In this document: piece after piece, positions 55,701-64,000 of the stretch
Layout of the letters: each line of letters starts with the position of its first letter
How positions within the stretch are numbered: position 1 is the first letter of the stretch
From: Edaphochlamys debaryana
Taxonomy: Eukaryota; Chlorophyta; Chlorophyceae; Chlamydomonadales
Assembly: GCA_016858145.1 (NCBI GenBank)
Contig: JAEHOE010000033.1
Location: forward strand, 434,001-498,000
DNA length: 64,000 nucleotides
Reading direction: 5' to 3'
Program-made: the position numbers and the translations under genes
Notes under the pieces: generated by a model
Databases searched by the model: none
What the model saw: only the letters and a program-made list of their open reading frames with translations
What the model was told of the DNA's origin: nothing

Positions 55701-57688
55701 AACGCTGCATGCCTACATTTCTCCCCCCCCCCCCCAAGGGGCTGCCCGCCACGTCAAGGGCCTGAGGCGCCAGGCCCAAGAGCTGGTGGCGGTGGCACCA
55801 TCACCCCCCTTGCCCTCAACCCCTTTGGCCCCCCTCTCCCTCTTACCCCCCCCCCTCTCAGGGGCTGCCCGCCACGTCAAGGGGCTGCGCCGCCAGGCCC
55901 AGGAGCTGGTGGCGGTGGCGGCGGCCCCGCAGCACCAGCGGCGCTGGCGGGCCCCCGCCGTGGTGCTGTTCTTCCCGCAGCCGGGGGGGGCGGGGGCTGA
56001 CGTGGAGGCCGAACTGAGGGCCATGGGGGTGCACGTGGCGGTGGGGCCAGGTGGGGGGGGGGGGGGGGTACTAGGACGACTGCAGGGGGGTTGAGGTCAT
56101 GAAGGGGCTTGCTCCGCCCAGCCAAGCCCAGCTCCTCCGCCGGGGAGTCCGGCCCGCTCAGCCTCTCCCCCGTGCCGCTCAGCCTCTCCCCCGTGCCGCT
56201 CAGCCTCTCCCCCGTGCCGCTCAGCCTCTCCCCCGTGCCGCTCAGCCTCTCCCCCGTGCCGCTCAGCCTCTCCCCCGTGCCGCTCAGCCTCTCCCCCGTG
56301 CCGGTCAGCCTCTCCCCCGTGCCGCTCAGCCTCTCCCCCGTGCCGCTCAGCCTCTCCCCCGTGCCGCTCAGCCTCTCCCCCGTGCCCTCCTCTGTACCCC
56401 GTCCAGACGCGCTCTCGCGCCTGCCCCCGCCCCCGCCGCCCCCCGCCGCCACGTGCCTCGACGTCACGGCCATGTGCGGCCTCGTGTCGTACATGAGTCA
56501 CGGGGGGGCGTACGACACGGGGGTGGAGGCCTGGGCGCAGCGGACCGTGCACTGGGTGGTGAGCTTTGGGGGGGGCAGGCGGGTAGTTGGGCAGGGGTGC
56601 GGGTCGAAAGGAGAGAGACGAGTCAGGGCTGTGGCGCGACGAGAAGCTGCGTCATCCCACCCCTCAACCACCCAACCGCCCAACTGCCCAACCACCCAAC
56701 CGCCACCACCCAGGACTGCCTGGCAGCCGAGCGGGCCTCTCCCCTGCTGCCGGAGCTCGCCCCCTGGCTGGCCCCCGGCCGCCCCCTGCTTGCGGCGGAG
56801 CGGGCCTGCCGCCAGTTCCAGGTGGGGTGGTGGGGGGTGATAACTCTGAGGGAGAGAGCCTGGGGGCGGTTGCGCGTTAGTGTGAGGCAGGGAGGGCCGG
56901 CCGCCCCAAGGCCCCTTCCCGAAGGCCCTTCCCCCCAAGGCCCTGATCGCCTGTGCGCGTTTGTCTACGGTACAAGCCTATCAGGCCACCCAATCCTCGC
57001 CTCCGCCCCCCCCACCCCACCCCACCCCACCCCACCCCCCAGACCCTGGTGGACATGCACGCGGGCGCCCTGGAGCGGGGGCGGTGGGCGGAGCTGCGCG
57101 CCCGCCTGGAGGTGGTGGACACGGAGGCAGCGCCCGAGGTGTGGGGGCCTGAAGGGAGGGGCTGACGGACTGGCGAGGACGGGCGGCAGGGATCCCTGCG
57201 TAGGACAGAGCCGCCAGCCCCATGCCGCCCCATGCACTCACCTCCCTCTGGCCCTCCTCCCCCCCAGGAGGTCTCCCCCCGCTGCCGCCAGCTGCTGACG
57301 GGCGTGCTGGGGGCCGACCAGGTGGGGTGCCTGGGGGCTGGTCTCAAGCATGCCCCGGGCGGGATGGGTCGGGCGTCCGGGCTTTGGGTCACGAGCGGCC
57401 CTAGCTACCCACACTTCGGGCTGTGGGGTTTGCTTGCTTCTTCCCACATATCACGCGCCGACCCAACGCATCCTTCACACTCACACCCCTCCACCCCTCC
57501 ACCCCTCCACCCCTCCACCACCCACCCACCCACCCACCCCACCCCACCAGGTGGCCGTGTTTGGCCTGGGCGACGCCCGGCGCTGCCTTACGCTCACCGC
57601 CAACGGCAACGCGGTGCGCAGCGCGGAGCGGCAGGGGGTGGGGCTGGAGGTGCACCTGCACCGGCCCGTGTGGCTCACGGGGCGGTGA
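52795..57688 (+). CDS. DUF1308 (C7orf25/UPF0415-like) protein
   Basis: Model of 772 aa. Exons: 52795-53127, 53440-53525, 53797-54316, 54747-55389, 55862-56050, 56407-56558, 56714-56821, 57043-57138, 57268-57321, 57551-57688. Conserved blocks are VEVDVVAQGGHCWVEVKN (near 500-515), the AVVLFF strand, LDVTAMCGLVSYMSHGG (about 608-624) and the C-terminal VFGLGDARRCLTLTANGN. They appear in the same order as in animal C7orf25 (about 420 aa), whose C-terminal part is described as PIN-like. The extra length is two inserts: an Ala/Gly/Pro-rich one with a basic patch (KKGRGKGKDKARG, about 155-295) and a Gly/Lys-rich one (about 335-490). Function is unknown; nuclease-like activity would be inference from fold. 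The frame is open back to a TTG at 52738, but ATG 52795 (gaccATGG) is the first good start. Confidence 0.88.
53535..53645. repeat. GGTCC-type simple repeat in an intron
   Basis: An imperfect array of GGTCCGGTCC and GGTCTTGTCC words follows exon 53440-53525 of the DUF1308 gene. Confidence 0.8.
54317..54420. repeat. G-rich GGGGA repeat at a donor
   Basis: The DUF1308 intron after 54316 starts with about 100 bases of [14 protein letters not shown] repeats on the transcribed strand. Runs like this could fold as G-quadruplexes in the pre-mRNA. Confidence 0.75.
55735..55797. repeat. Copy of DUF1308 exon 5 start in the upstream intron
   Basis: About 60 bases encoding GAARHVKGLRRQAQELVAVA, with a pyrimidine tract and AAG acceptor, precede the true exon (55862) by about 126 bp. 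Differences are a few silent-type changes. Both starts keep the same phase at the acceptor, but the copy reads into intron sequence. Confidence 0.9.
56155..56395. repeat. 21-bp minisatellite in an intron
   Basis: About eleven copies of GCTCAGCCTCTCCCCCGTGCC lie just before the acceptor of exon 56407-56558 in the DUF1308 gene. Both strands stay open through it because the unit is a multiple of three. There is no sign that it is translated. Confidence 0.92.
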
Positions 57689-59423
57689 GGAAGGAGCCTG
57701 TGCGTTTCGTACTCAACCAACCAGCGCGTGGCGAGCGCGGGCATTGTGTGGCGGCTCATCGCGTTCGTGCCGATTTGGAGGTGGGTACCGGATGTGGGTA
57801 CCGCATGTGCAGGAATCCTCGTTGTAGCAGGGGAACGTCGGCTCGGCAGGAAGCCGCGTATACATGCTTGGTCGGGGTCGGTCATGCGTATTCGGGATGC
57901 GAGCGCGTGCATTGATGCGTGGGGTGCATTGATGGGGCGGGGGGGGGCGGGTCAACGAGGTCCGATGGAGGTGGGGGGGCTGCGAGGCAGGGGGTGTGGG
58001 GTGCCCGGGAATGAGGGGGCCGGACCTCGGGTAGCACCGAGCGCAAGGCGGAGAGGCGGGGGCCGCAATGACTGGCAAGGACGGCATTGCGCCGCAGAGA
58101 GGCGCAGCCGAGCGCGGGGGCCGTGAGGGGTGCTAACGCCAAGCTAGCGGGGTTCTTGGTGAGCGAGGCGCTGCGACGACTTACAGTGGACGGGGGGTCG
58201 GACTGTGGCTGTGTGGCCGGAGACCAGTAGGAATGATTAAGGTGGTCTGACGGATACCGAATACGGATACTCCAATAAGCACGAACGATGATGTCGCGCG
58301 GAACGGGGTTGATGCGTGCGCGCGGGCGTCTGAGCGGTGGGCAGGCGCTGACATGCCGAAGGACGATGCGTGCGAGCCGCCATGCAAGGCCCCGGCCTGT
58401 CAGGATAAGGCTTGGGATAAGGGGTAGGGCCGTACGGGAGATCTCCCGTGGTGGGGATGCCAGATCCCCGCTCGGGAGGGTTGTTCCCCACGCGGCCGCA
58501 GCGTGCAGTGCGCCCCCGCACGCAGCACCCGCTCGCTCGGGAGGCAAGGGCATGTCGAGCCATGCAAGACGGGATCTGTAACTGGTAACTTGCATTCAGT
58601 GTTGATGCGTGTCTCACGCTTCCTCGGGCTATAGACCAACCGCAAAGAGCCTGCCTACCGTGTCTGCACCAACGCCCGGCCAGTCCTAAGTTGTGCCTAA
58701 CCAGGGGCCTAGCTGCCCGTCCTAGCCTGCCACATCCTAGCTGCGCAGCCATGGGCCCAGAACTTCACGCCTAAGCAAGGCGTCCACACTGCTTCACCAT
58801 TCAGCCATCTCTGCGTGATCACATTAGTTTCAAGCAGTGTCATTATGAGGGACAACGCCACGCACGGCAAGTCTTGCGCCCCACGCGCTTCCCCTTTAAC
58901 CCCACGCGTTTCCCCTTGAACCATACGCAATCCACGCATACTCCACACGAATGCCCGCCTGCCCCTGGCGTCAGCCGCCCTGAGGGGGCTGCGATGAATC
59001 ATCGCGCACCCTGCACAAACCCAGCCCCTCACGGGCTGGCGAGCTTCCCGCCAGCCCCAACCTTCCCTGCACAAAGTGCCCCCTGACCGCTGTCCTTAAG
59101 TACGTCCTCTCCTCCTGCAGCAGTCTATAACCTCCCCCCTGCTTCTGAGCCGTCCTATGCCTCCACCGCCGCCCATCTTTTTGCCGATGCGCCGCGGAGG
59201 GCGACGACCCAGCCCCGTGAACACCACCGAGGGTCACCCAGCCGCTCCCGGGGCGTCCCCGAGGTTGAGTGAGGTCCCACGGCACACGGGGCATCTCCAC
59301 CATTCCCAAGATCGCCAGATGCGGACTGCTTCCGGGGACCACACCAAGCAAGAAGCCTCACCGGGCCGCTCACGTACGGTTTCCACCCTGCTGCCGAGGC
59401 TCACCCCCCCCCAAGGCCGCTCA
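57689..59423. other. Interval between two convergent genes, no gene seen
   Basis: It holds the 3' flanks of the DUF1308 gene (+) and the GT90 gene (-). A TGTAA at 58577 (+) and a TTACA at 58174 (TGTAA on -) are possible poly(A) signals, but each is about 0.9-1.25 kb from its stop codon. Open frames are unrecognised. Confidence 0.45.
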
Positions 59424-62400
59424 TCACGGCGCCCAGGGCTCCCCCGCCAGCGCCCGCGCCCACGGCTCCCGCCGCCCCTCCAGCTCCCGCACCACCTGCG
59501 CCAGGGGGACCGCCTGGGGCCAGTGCCGGGGGGAGGGGGCGTAGGCCTGCGTGGCGCCCAGCGCGTGCAGCAGCCTGGGGCGGGGGGCGGGGGGGAGGGG
59601 GGCAGGTGGGGGAAGGTGCGGGATCTAGGGCAGCTTTGACACAGCGCGAGCTCACCGCCGCCGGGGGCCGTAGCGCAGGCCCAGGTCCAAGCAACCCCGT
59701 GCACCGCTCGCGCCCCCATGCCCACACCTGGGCCCACACCCAGGCCCAGGCCCACACCCAGACCCAGGCCCAGGCCCAGCAGGCCCACCTGTACCAGTAG
59801 CAGGTCCGGGCGCTGCCCGTGAGGTATTTCCTTGCGGTGCCCACCCCCGCCGCCGCCACCCGCTGCGCCTCGCCGTCGTGCGCCCGCGCCCAGTCCAGCT
59901 GCCGCATGACGTCCTCCGGCCCCGCCCCCCGGGGCCAGAACTCCAGCAGGTTGACGCCGGGCTGCAGCAGCCTGGGGGTGGGTCGGGTGGGGCACGGGAA
60001 GAAGTAAAGGGTGGGGGTAAGGCCAGGGGGCATCATGGGTTCCTGAGTACGGGTGACTAAAGGCTGAGTACGTTAATAAGTACGGGCTGGTACGGGCGAC
60101 TAAAGGCTGAGCCCGGGCTGCAGCTGCCTGGAAGAAAGCTGGACGCTTGACGGGGGGCGTAGAAGGAGGGTTGGGAGGTTGGGGCACGGGGGGGTGGGGC
60201 TGAGCCCAGGCTGCGGCCAACTGGTAGATGACGGGGACCGTGACGGCATAGACCCTTTGGGTATGGGGCTTCGTGTGTTTCGGCATGGCCCCCCGCACCC
60301 CCTCTCACGTGCGGTAGTAGTAGGCGTAGTAGCCCGAGGCCTCCTGCGGGGGGAGCGAGGAAGCAACGAAGACGCAAGAGGTGGCGGGTCGTGGTCTACG
60401 CGCCTACCGGTACTCGGCGCGCGTCCAAATCGCCCTGTGCTGCCTATCCTGAGCGCCCGCCTCCCCCTTCCACACACATCCCACCACATCACGCCACGTC
60501 TCCCCTCCCTGATCCCTCCCTCCTCTCCCCTCCCCCCGGACCTTGAGCACCAGTGAGCCCATGGCCAGGATGTGCTCCAGACGGGAGGAGATACTGGGGG
60601 GGTGGGGTGGGGTAACGGGGGGGCGAGTAAGGGGGGAGGGCGGCTAGCGTAAGGAAGGCTCAGTGCCGATTGTGCCACCTCCTTCGCTGTCCCGAACACC
60701 CTTGGTTCTCTGCAATTCCCCAGCCCCCACCCCCCCTCCCCTCTACTTGCGTCCCCCTCCGCGCCTGCCCCCACGCACCCGCCCCTGCCCCCCACATCCC
60801 ACCCACCCCCGGCCCTCCCACCCGGCCCCCCCCCGCCCCCACCCACCCCTGCCCCTCGAGGTTGAGCAGGTACTTGTACTCCGCGTGCGCCGCCATGGGC
60901 ACCATCTCGGCCAGGGCCACGTTCATGCGGCCGGGGTGCTGCGGGGAGGGGAGGGAGGGTGGGGGTGGGGGTGAGGGGGAGCAAAGGTCGTGGTGGTGGG
61001 GGTGGTGGGCAGGGATGTGGTCTGGGGGGGGGGGCCTTCTCGTCCTCTCTCCCCAACCACCCTCTTGGTGCCTCTTCCTCACCCACTTGCCTCCCCCCCC
61101 CTCCCCCCCTCTGCCCCACCTTGCTCGCCACCCGCTCCACAAAGTACTCCCGGGTGGGGCAGGTCTGGTTGCGGTCGGCTGGGTCGCACACCTCCGCCCG
61201 CCCGCCCAGGCCCAGCTTGAGGGTGGAGGGGTCGTCGGCGTGGCGGTGCGTGTGGTAGGGGCTGCGGGGGTGGCGCAAATGTGGTGGTGGAGGGGGATGG
61301 GAAATGGGGGGAGCAGCGGATGTCACGGATGAAAGAGGCGGCAGCCAAACCGTCCAAGCTGTGGTTCACAAGGGCGCGCCCTCTGTCGCTCCAAAGAGGC
61401 CGGCTGGTGCGCACGCTCGGGCCCCCGAACCAGGTCCATCTCGTCTTGCCAAGTAGCACGCCCTCAGCTGCACCCCGCACGCCGCAGAGGCGTTCGGCCT
61501 CCGTAAGGACGCTCCCCTGTGCGCTACCGCCACCCCACAAGGTCCCTGCCGTACGCGGCACGTGCGCTGCCGTACCTGAACCGCCCGAACAGCACGGGCT
61601 TGCGCTCGTCCCACGGGATGCGGGCGTACTTGGGGATCTCACCCAGCGTGGCGTTGTCGTACAACCTGATCATCGGGGTGGGTGCAGGAAGAGGATCCCA
61701 ACGTTGGCTTCCTTTGACCCATGCAGAGCTGCCACATGCGGACATGCTAGCAAGCAGTTAGCTCCCTAGCACTTATGGAGGTGGCTGCAGCTTTGTCCGC
61801 ACGTACTTCATGTGGAAGTGGGCACCCACAGACTACATCCCCCTTCCCCGACCTGGGTCTAATCGACCCGCCCTCCTTAACCCACGCCAGGGCGCAACTT
61901 ACACACTACACATCCCCTCCGCGTGTCCACTACACACACACCCCTTTACCGACGCACTTCATGTGGAAATGGAAGTTGGGCACCAACAAGAGGTCGGGCC
62001 AGTAGTCGGACTTGCCGATACCGAGCAGGGGGTAGGGCGGGGGGGCGAAGGCGGGGCCGCGGGAGCGGCCGGACGGCAACAGGCCCGGCGGCGGCGTAGG
62101 GTGGGAGGCGTTGACGAGGGTGGCGGAGACCTGGCGGGTGCGGAGAATGCGGTGGGGGAGAGGGGTGGAGGGAACGGGGTGGGCAGAGGAAAGCGATGAT
62201 CAGCGCTGGGAAGCGGCGTGGTGACTGGGATCAGGATCTCGCAAGCCCGGATCGAGGTATTGCTCCCTGGCCATGGCTTGCTCACAAGGACGGGACGGGA
62301 TTGCCAGAACCCTGTGGCCCCCTAGACCCCCCACCTCGCCGACCGGCTGCTGCTTCCGCATGTGGCAGGGTCAGCCCAAGGCAAAGAGGCAACGAGGACG

Positions 62401-63790
62401 CCCCACGCCGCCATTGTGCCATCATTCCGACTCACGTGGTAAGGCGTGTCCGAGGTGGTGAGCACGAAGGCAACGTCGGGGATGTGCCGCCCAAAAATCT
62501 TCTGCGGCGCGGATGCAGGCCCATACTAGTTAAGCAGCAGGCCCCTATATAGGTTCACCAGTTTCCCTTTGCCCCTCTCGCCTCCCATCGCGGGAGGGTG
62601 CACCCACGCCCATGCCTTCGGCTCGTGGTACGCCCTCCGCTTGACCCTCCCCCGTTCCACCCCCCTCCTTCCTCCCCGTTCCACCCCCCTCCTTCCTCCC
62701 CGTTCCTACCCCCTCCTTCCTCCCCGTTCCACCCCCATCCTTGCCTCCCCCCTCCCCCCCTTGCCTCCCCCCTCCCCCCCTTGCCTCCCCCCTTCCCCTT
62801 GCCTCCCCCCTTCCCCTTGCCCCCCCCCTTGCCTCCACGTGCAGCAGGGTGCGCATGTTGGTGAGGTGCAGCCGCGCGTGGTGGCGGTAGGCGGGCCAGT
62901 CCAGCAGGGGGGTCAGCAGCATGGCGCGACCGCGGAAGAACCTGGGGGGTGAGGGGGAGGGAGGAGGTCGCGGAGGGGGCAGATGGGGGCACGGGGCGCG
63001 GGTGTGGGGGTGGGCTGGCCCCCTGGATCCCTGACGCGCGTCAGACCCACAGAATCGTGGACGCGCATATCAGGAGCCGTGCCACCCCCGACCTCTCCCT
63101 GCTAGCCCAAGCCTTTCCCCCTCCCCCTCCCCCCCCCCAAGCACACGCAGCTCACCCGACCGTCATGCCGCGCACCGCCTTGGTCCCCAGCTGGGCCGAG
63201 ATGTATTGCGTGGCATTGAGTTGCGTGCCCATGGCCCGATGCAGTGTGAGATCCGCCTTGATCTGCTTGTACGTCCTGTCGTACAGGCTGCACTTGAGGG
63301 CCTTGTAGTTGGGGGCGGCCGCGTAGCCGGAGGCGGAGGCCTTCGCGGGCCCAGACAGGCCCCTGGTGGGCCCGAGGGAGGTGGCGAGGGGTGGTGGTGG
63401 GGAGGCACATGATCAAGGAACGTCGTTGCTCGTGAGACGCAGGGACCCTGAAAGATGTCCCGCCTTCACCCGCCCGATTCCCCCGCACAAGCCCCACCCC
63501 GCCCCACCCCTCGCCACCGCCCCAAGCCCGTGCACCCCGTGGGGACGTCCCCACCTCTTCCATAGCTCCGCATTCACCGAGAGCCCCGACAAGGCAATCC
63601 AGAGCAGTGCGAAGATGAATATCCGCGAGGCTGCGCCCGGGGTCGCCCTGAAGTGGATGGTCGCTCGCGATGGCATTGGCGTCCCTGGGCTCCCTCGGGC
63701 CGAATGCGCCGTGCGGAGACCATAGTCATCCGTGTCAAGGCATTGATAGGAAGGATTTCTCAGCAAAGGAAGCACTTCGTCGCGGGTCAT
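59424..63790 (-). CDS. GT90 (CAP10/POGLUT-like) glycosyltransferase
   Basis: Model of 511 aa. Exons: 63555-63790, 63156-63362, 62833-62941, 62436-62501, 61958-62130, 61576-61665, 61120-61261, 60847-60938, 60542-60593, 60309-60343, 59789-59971, 59424-59574. A short cytosolic tail and one membrane segment (about 57-73, IFIFALLWIALSGLSV) mark a type II Golgi/ER protein. The family core is recognisable: PDVAFVLTTSD, IPWDERKPVLFGRF, YKYLLNLEGQG (about 362-372), SSRLEHILAMGSLVLK (374-389), YYAYYYR (394-400), and WARAHDGEAQRVAAAG. This matches CAP10/POGLUT enzymes, which move glucose or xylose from UDP-sugars to proteins or glycans; donor and acceptor here are unknown. NATQY and NQT are possible N-glycosylation sites. 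The intron after exon 62833-62941 has a GC donor (GCAAGG); a GT donor two codons earlier would also keep phase. Confidence 0.88.
60105..60130. repeat. Degenerate copy of a GT90 exon start in the upstream intron
   Basis: The minus strand repeats, with changes, the CTGCTGCAGCCCGG start of exon 59789-59971 about 150 bp upstream in transcript order. Confidence 0.55.
61802..61832. repeat. Copy of a GT90 exon end in the downstream intron
   Basis: The minus strand repeats the GTGCCCA-ACTTCCACATGAA end of exon 61958-62130, with a GTACGT donor, about 155 bp downstream. Confidence 0.7.
62645..62830. repeat. CT-rich minisatellite in a GT90 intron
   Basis: Tandem copies of a 24-25 bp CCTTCCTCCCCGTTCCACCCCC-type unit grade into CTTGCCTCCCCCCT units. 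They fill the intron between exons 62833-62941 and 62436-62501 up to the donor. Confidence 0.88.
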
Positions 63791-64000
63791 GGCGGGCCCA
63801 GGCGACCATTCCTGGGCTCGGTCGTGTGGCTGGCCCGTTGCTTGTCGTTAGACTCCTTGTGAGCGATGAATGCTTACGCCATGTGGGGGTCGCGCCTTGG
63901 CCGCGAGCGGGGTGCCAACCAAGAGCTACGGGTATCACTACAGCGTATTGCCGCCGCGGAGATGCGAGTCGTTCTAGATACAGCTCATGTTCTTGTATAC
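63791..64000. other. GT90 upstream region, window edge
   Basis: These are the 210 bases before the GT90 start codon, presumably 5' UTR and promoter. No element was recognised. Confidence 0.4.

Noticed and set aside
56155..56395. CRISPR-like repeat array
   Set aside because: The units are directly adjacent with no spacers, and the context is a eukaryotic intron.

Overview
The window is nuclear DNA of a chlorophycean green alga, most likely a volvocine (Chlamydomonas-like) species. The evidence is the GC-rich base use, genes split into many short exons by short introns, secreted hydroxyproline-rich matrix proteins, a LUX/ROC-type GARP regulator, and a TGTAA poly(A) signal behind one gene. No bacterial operons, CRISPR arrays, rRNA or tRNA genes were found. 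Eight protein genes were rebuilt by hand from splice sites, reading phase and family resemblance. Each model closes as one open frame from ATG to stop, but none has transcript support here.

Layout. 2761-8655 (+): secreted protein with an Arg/Pro/Ser-rich hinge and a bulb-lectin-like core (20 exons). 15453-10327 (-): OLA1, the Obg-like ATPase (17 exons). 18746-16414 (-): UDP-glucose 4,6-dehydratase matching the N-terminal half of plant RHM (9 exons). 18.7-21.3 kb: tandem duplication of that gene's 5' region, with a broken copy of exon 1. 28578-23535 (-): very large GARP (LUX/ROC-like) transcription factor (7 exons). 29-34 kb: gene-poor, with two near-identical 450-bp repeats. 40686-34026 (-): Ser-Pro-rich extracellular matrix protein with two related beta-type domains (10 exons). 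51878-42639 (-): ABCB-type half transporter (24 exons). 52795-57688 (+): DUF1308 (C7orf25/UPF0415) protein (10 exons). 63790-59424 (-): GT90/CAP10 family glycosyltransferase (12 exons).

Common theme. Four of the eight genes fit making or decorating the secretory pathway and cell wall: the lectin-like protein, the nucleotide-sugar dehydratase, the matrix glycoprotein and the GT90 enzyme. That link is inference from family roles; eukaryotic neighbours need not be co-regulated.

Most unusual signal. Many introns in OLA1, the ABC transporter, the DUF1308 gene and the GT90 gene hold a second copy of the neighbouring exon edge, often including its splice site, about 60-160 bp away. Several introns also use GC instead of GT as donor, and one gene needs a 10-nt exon to stay in frame.
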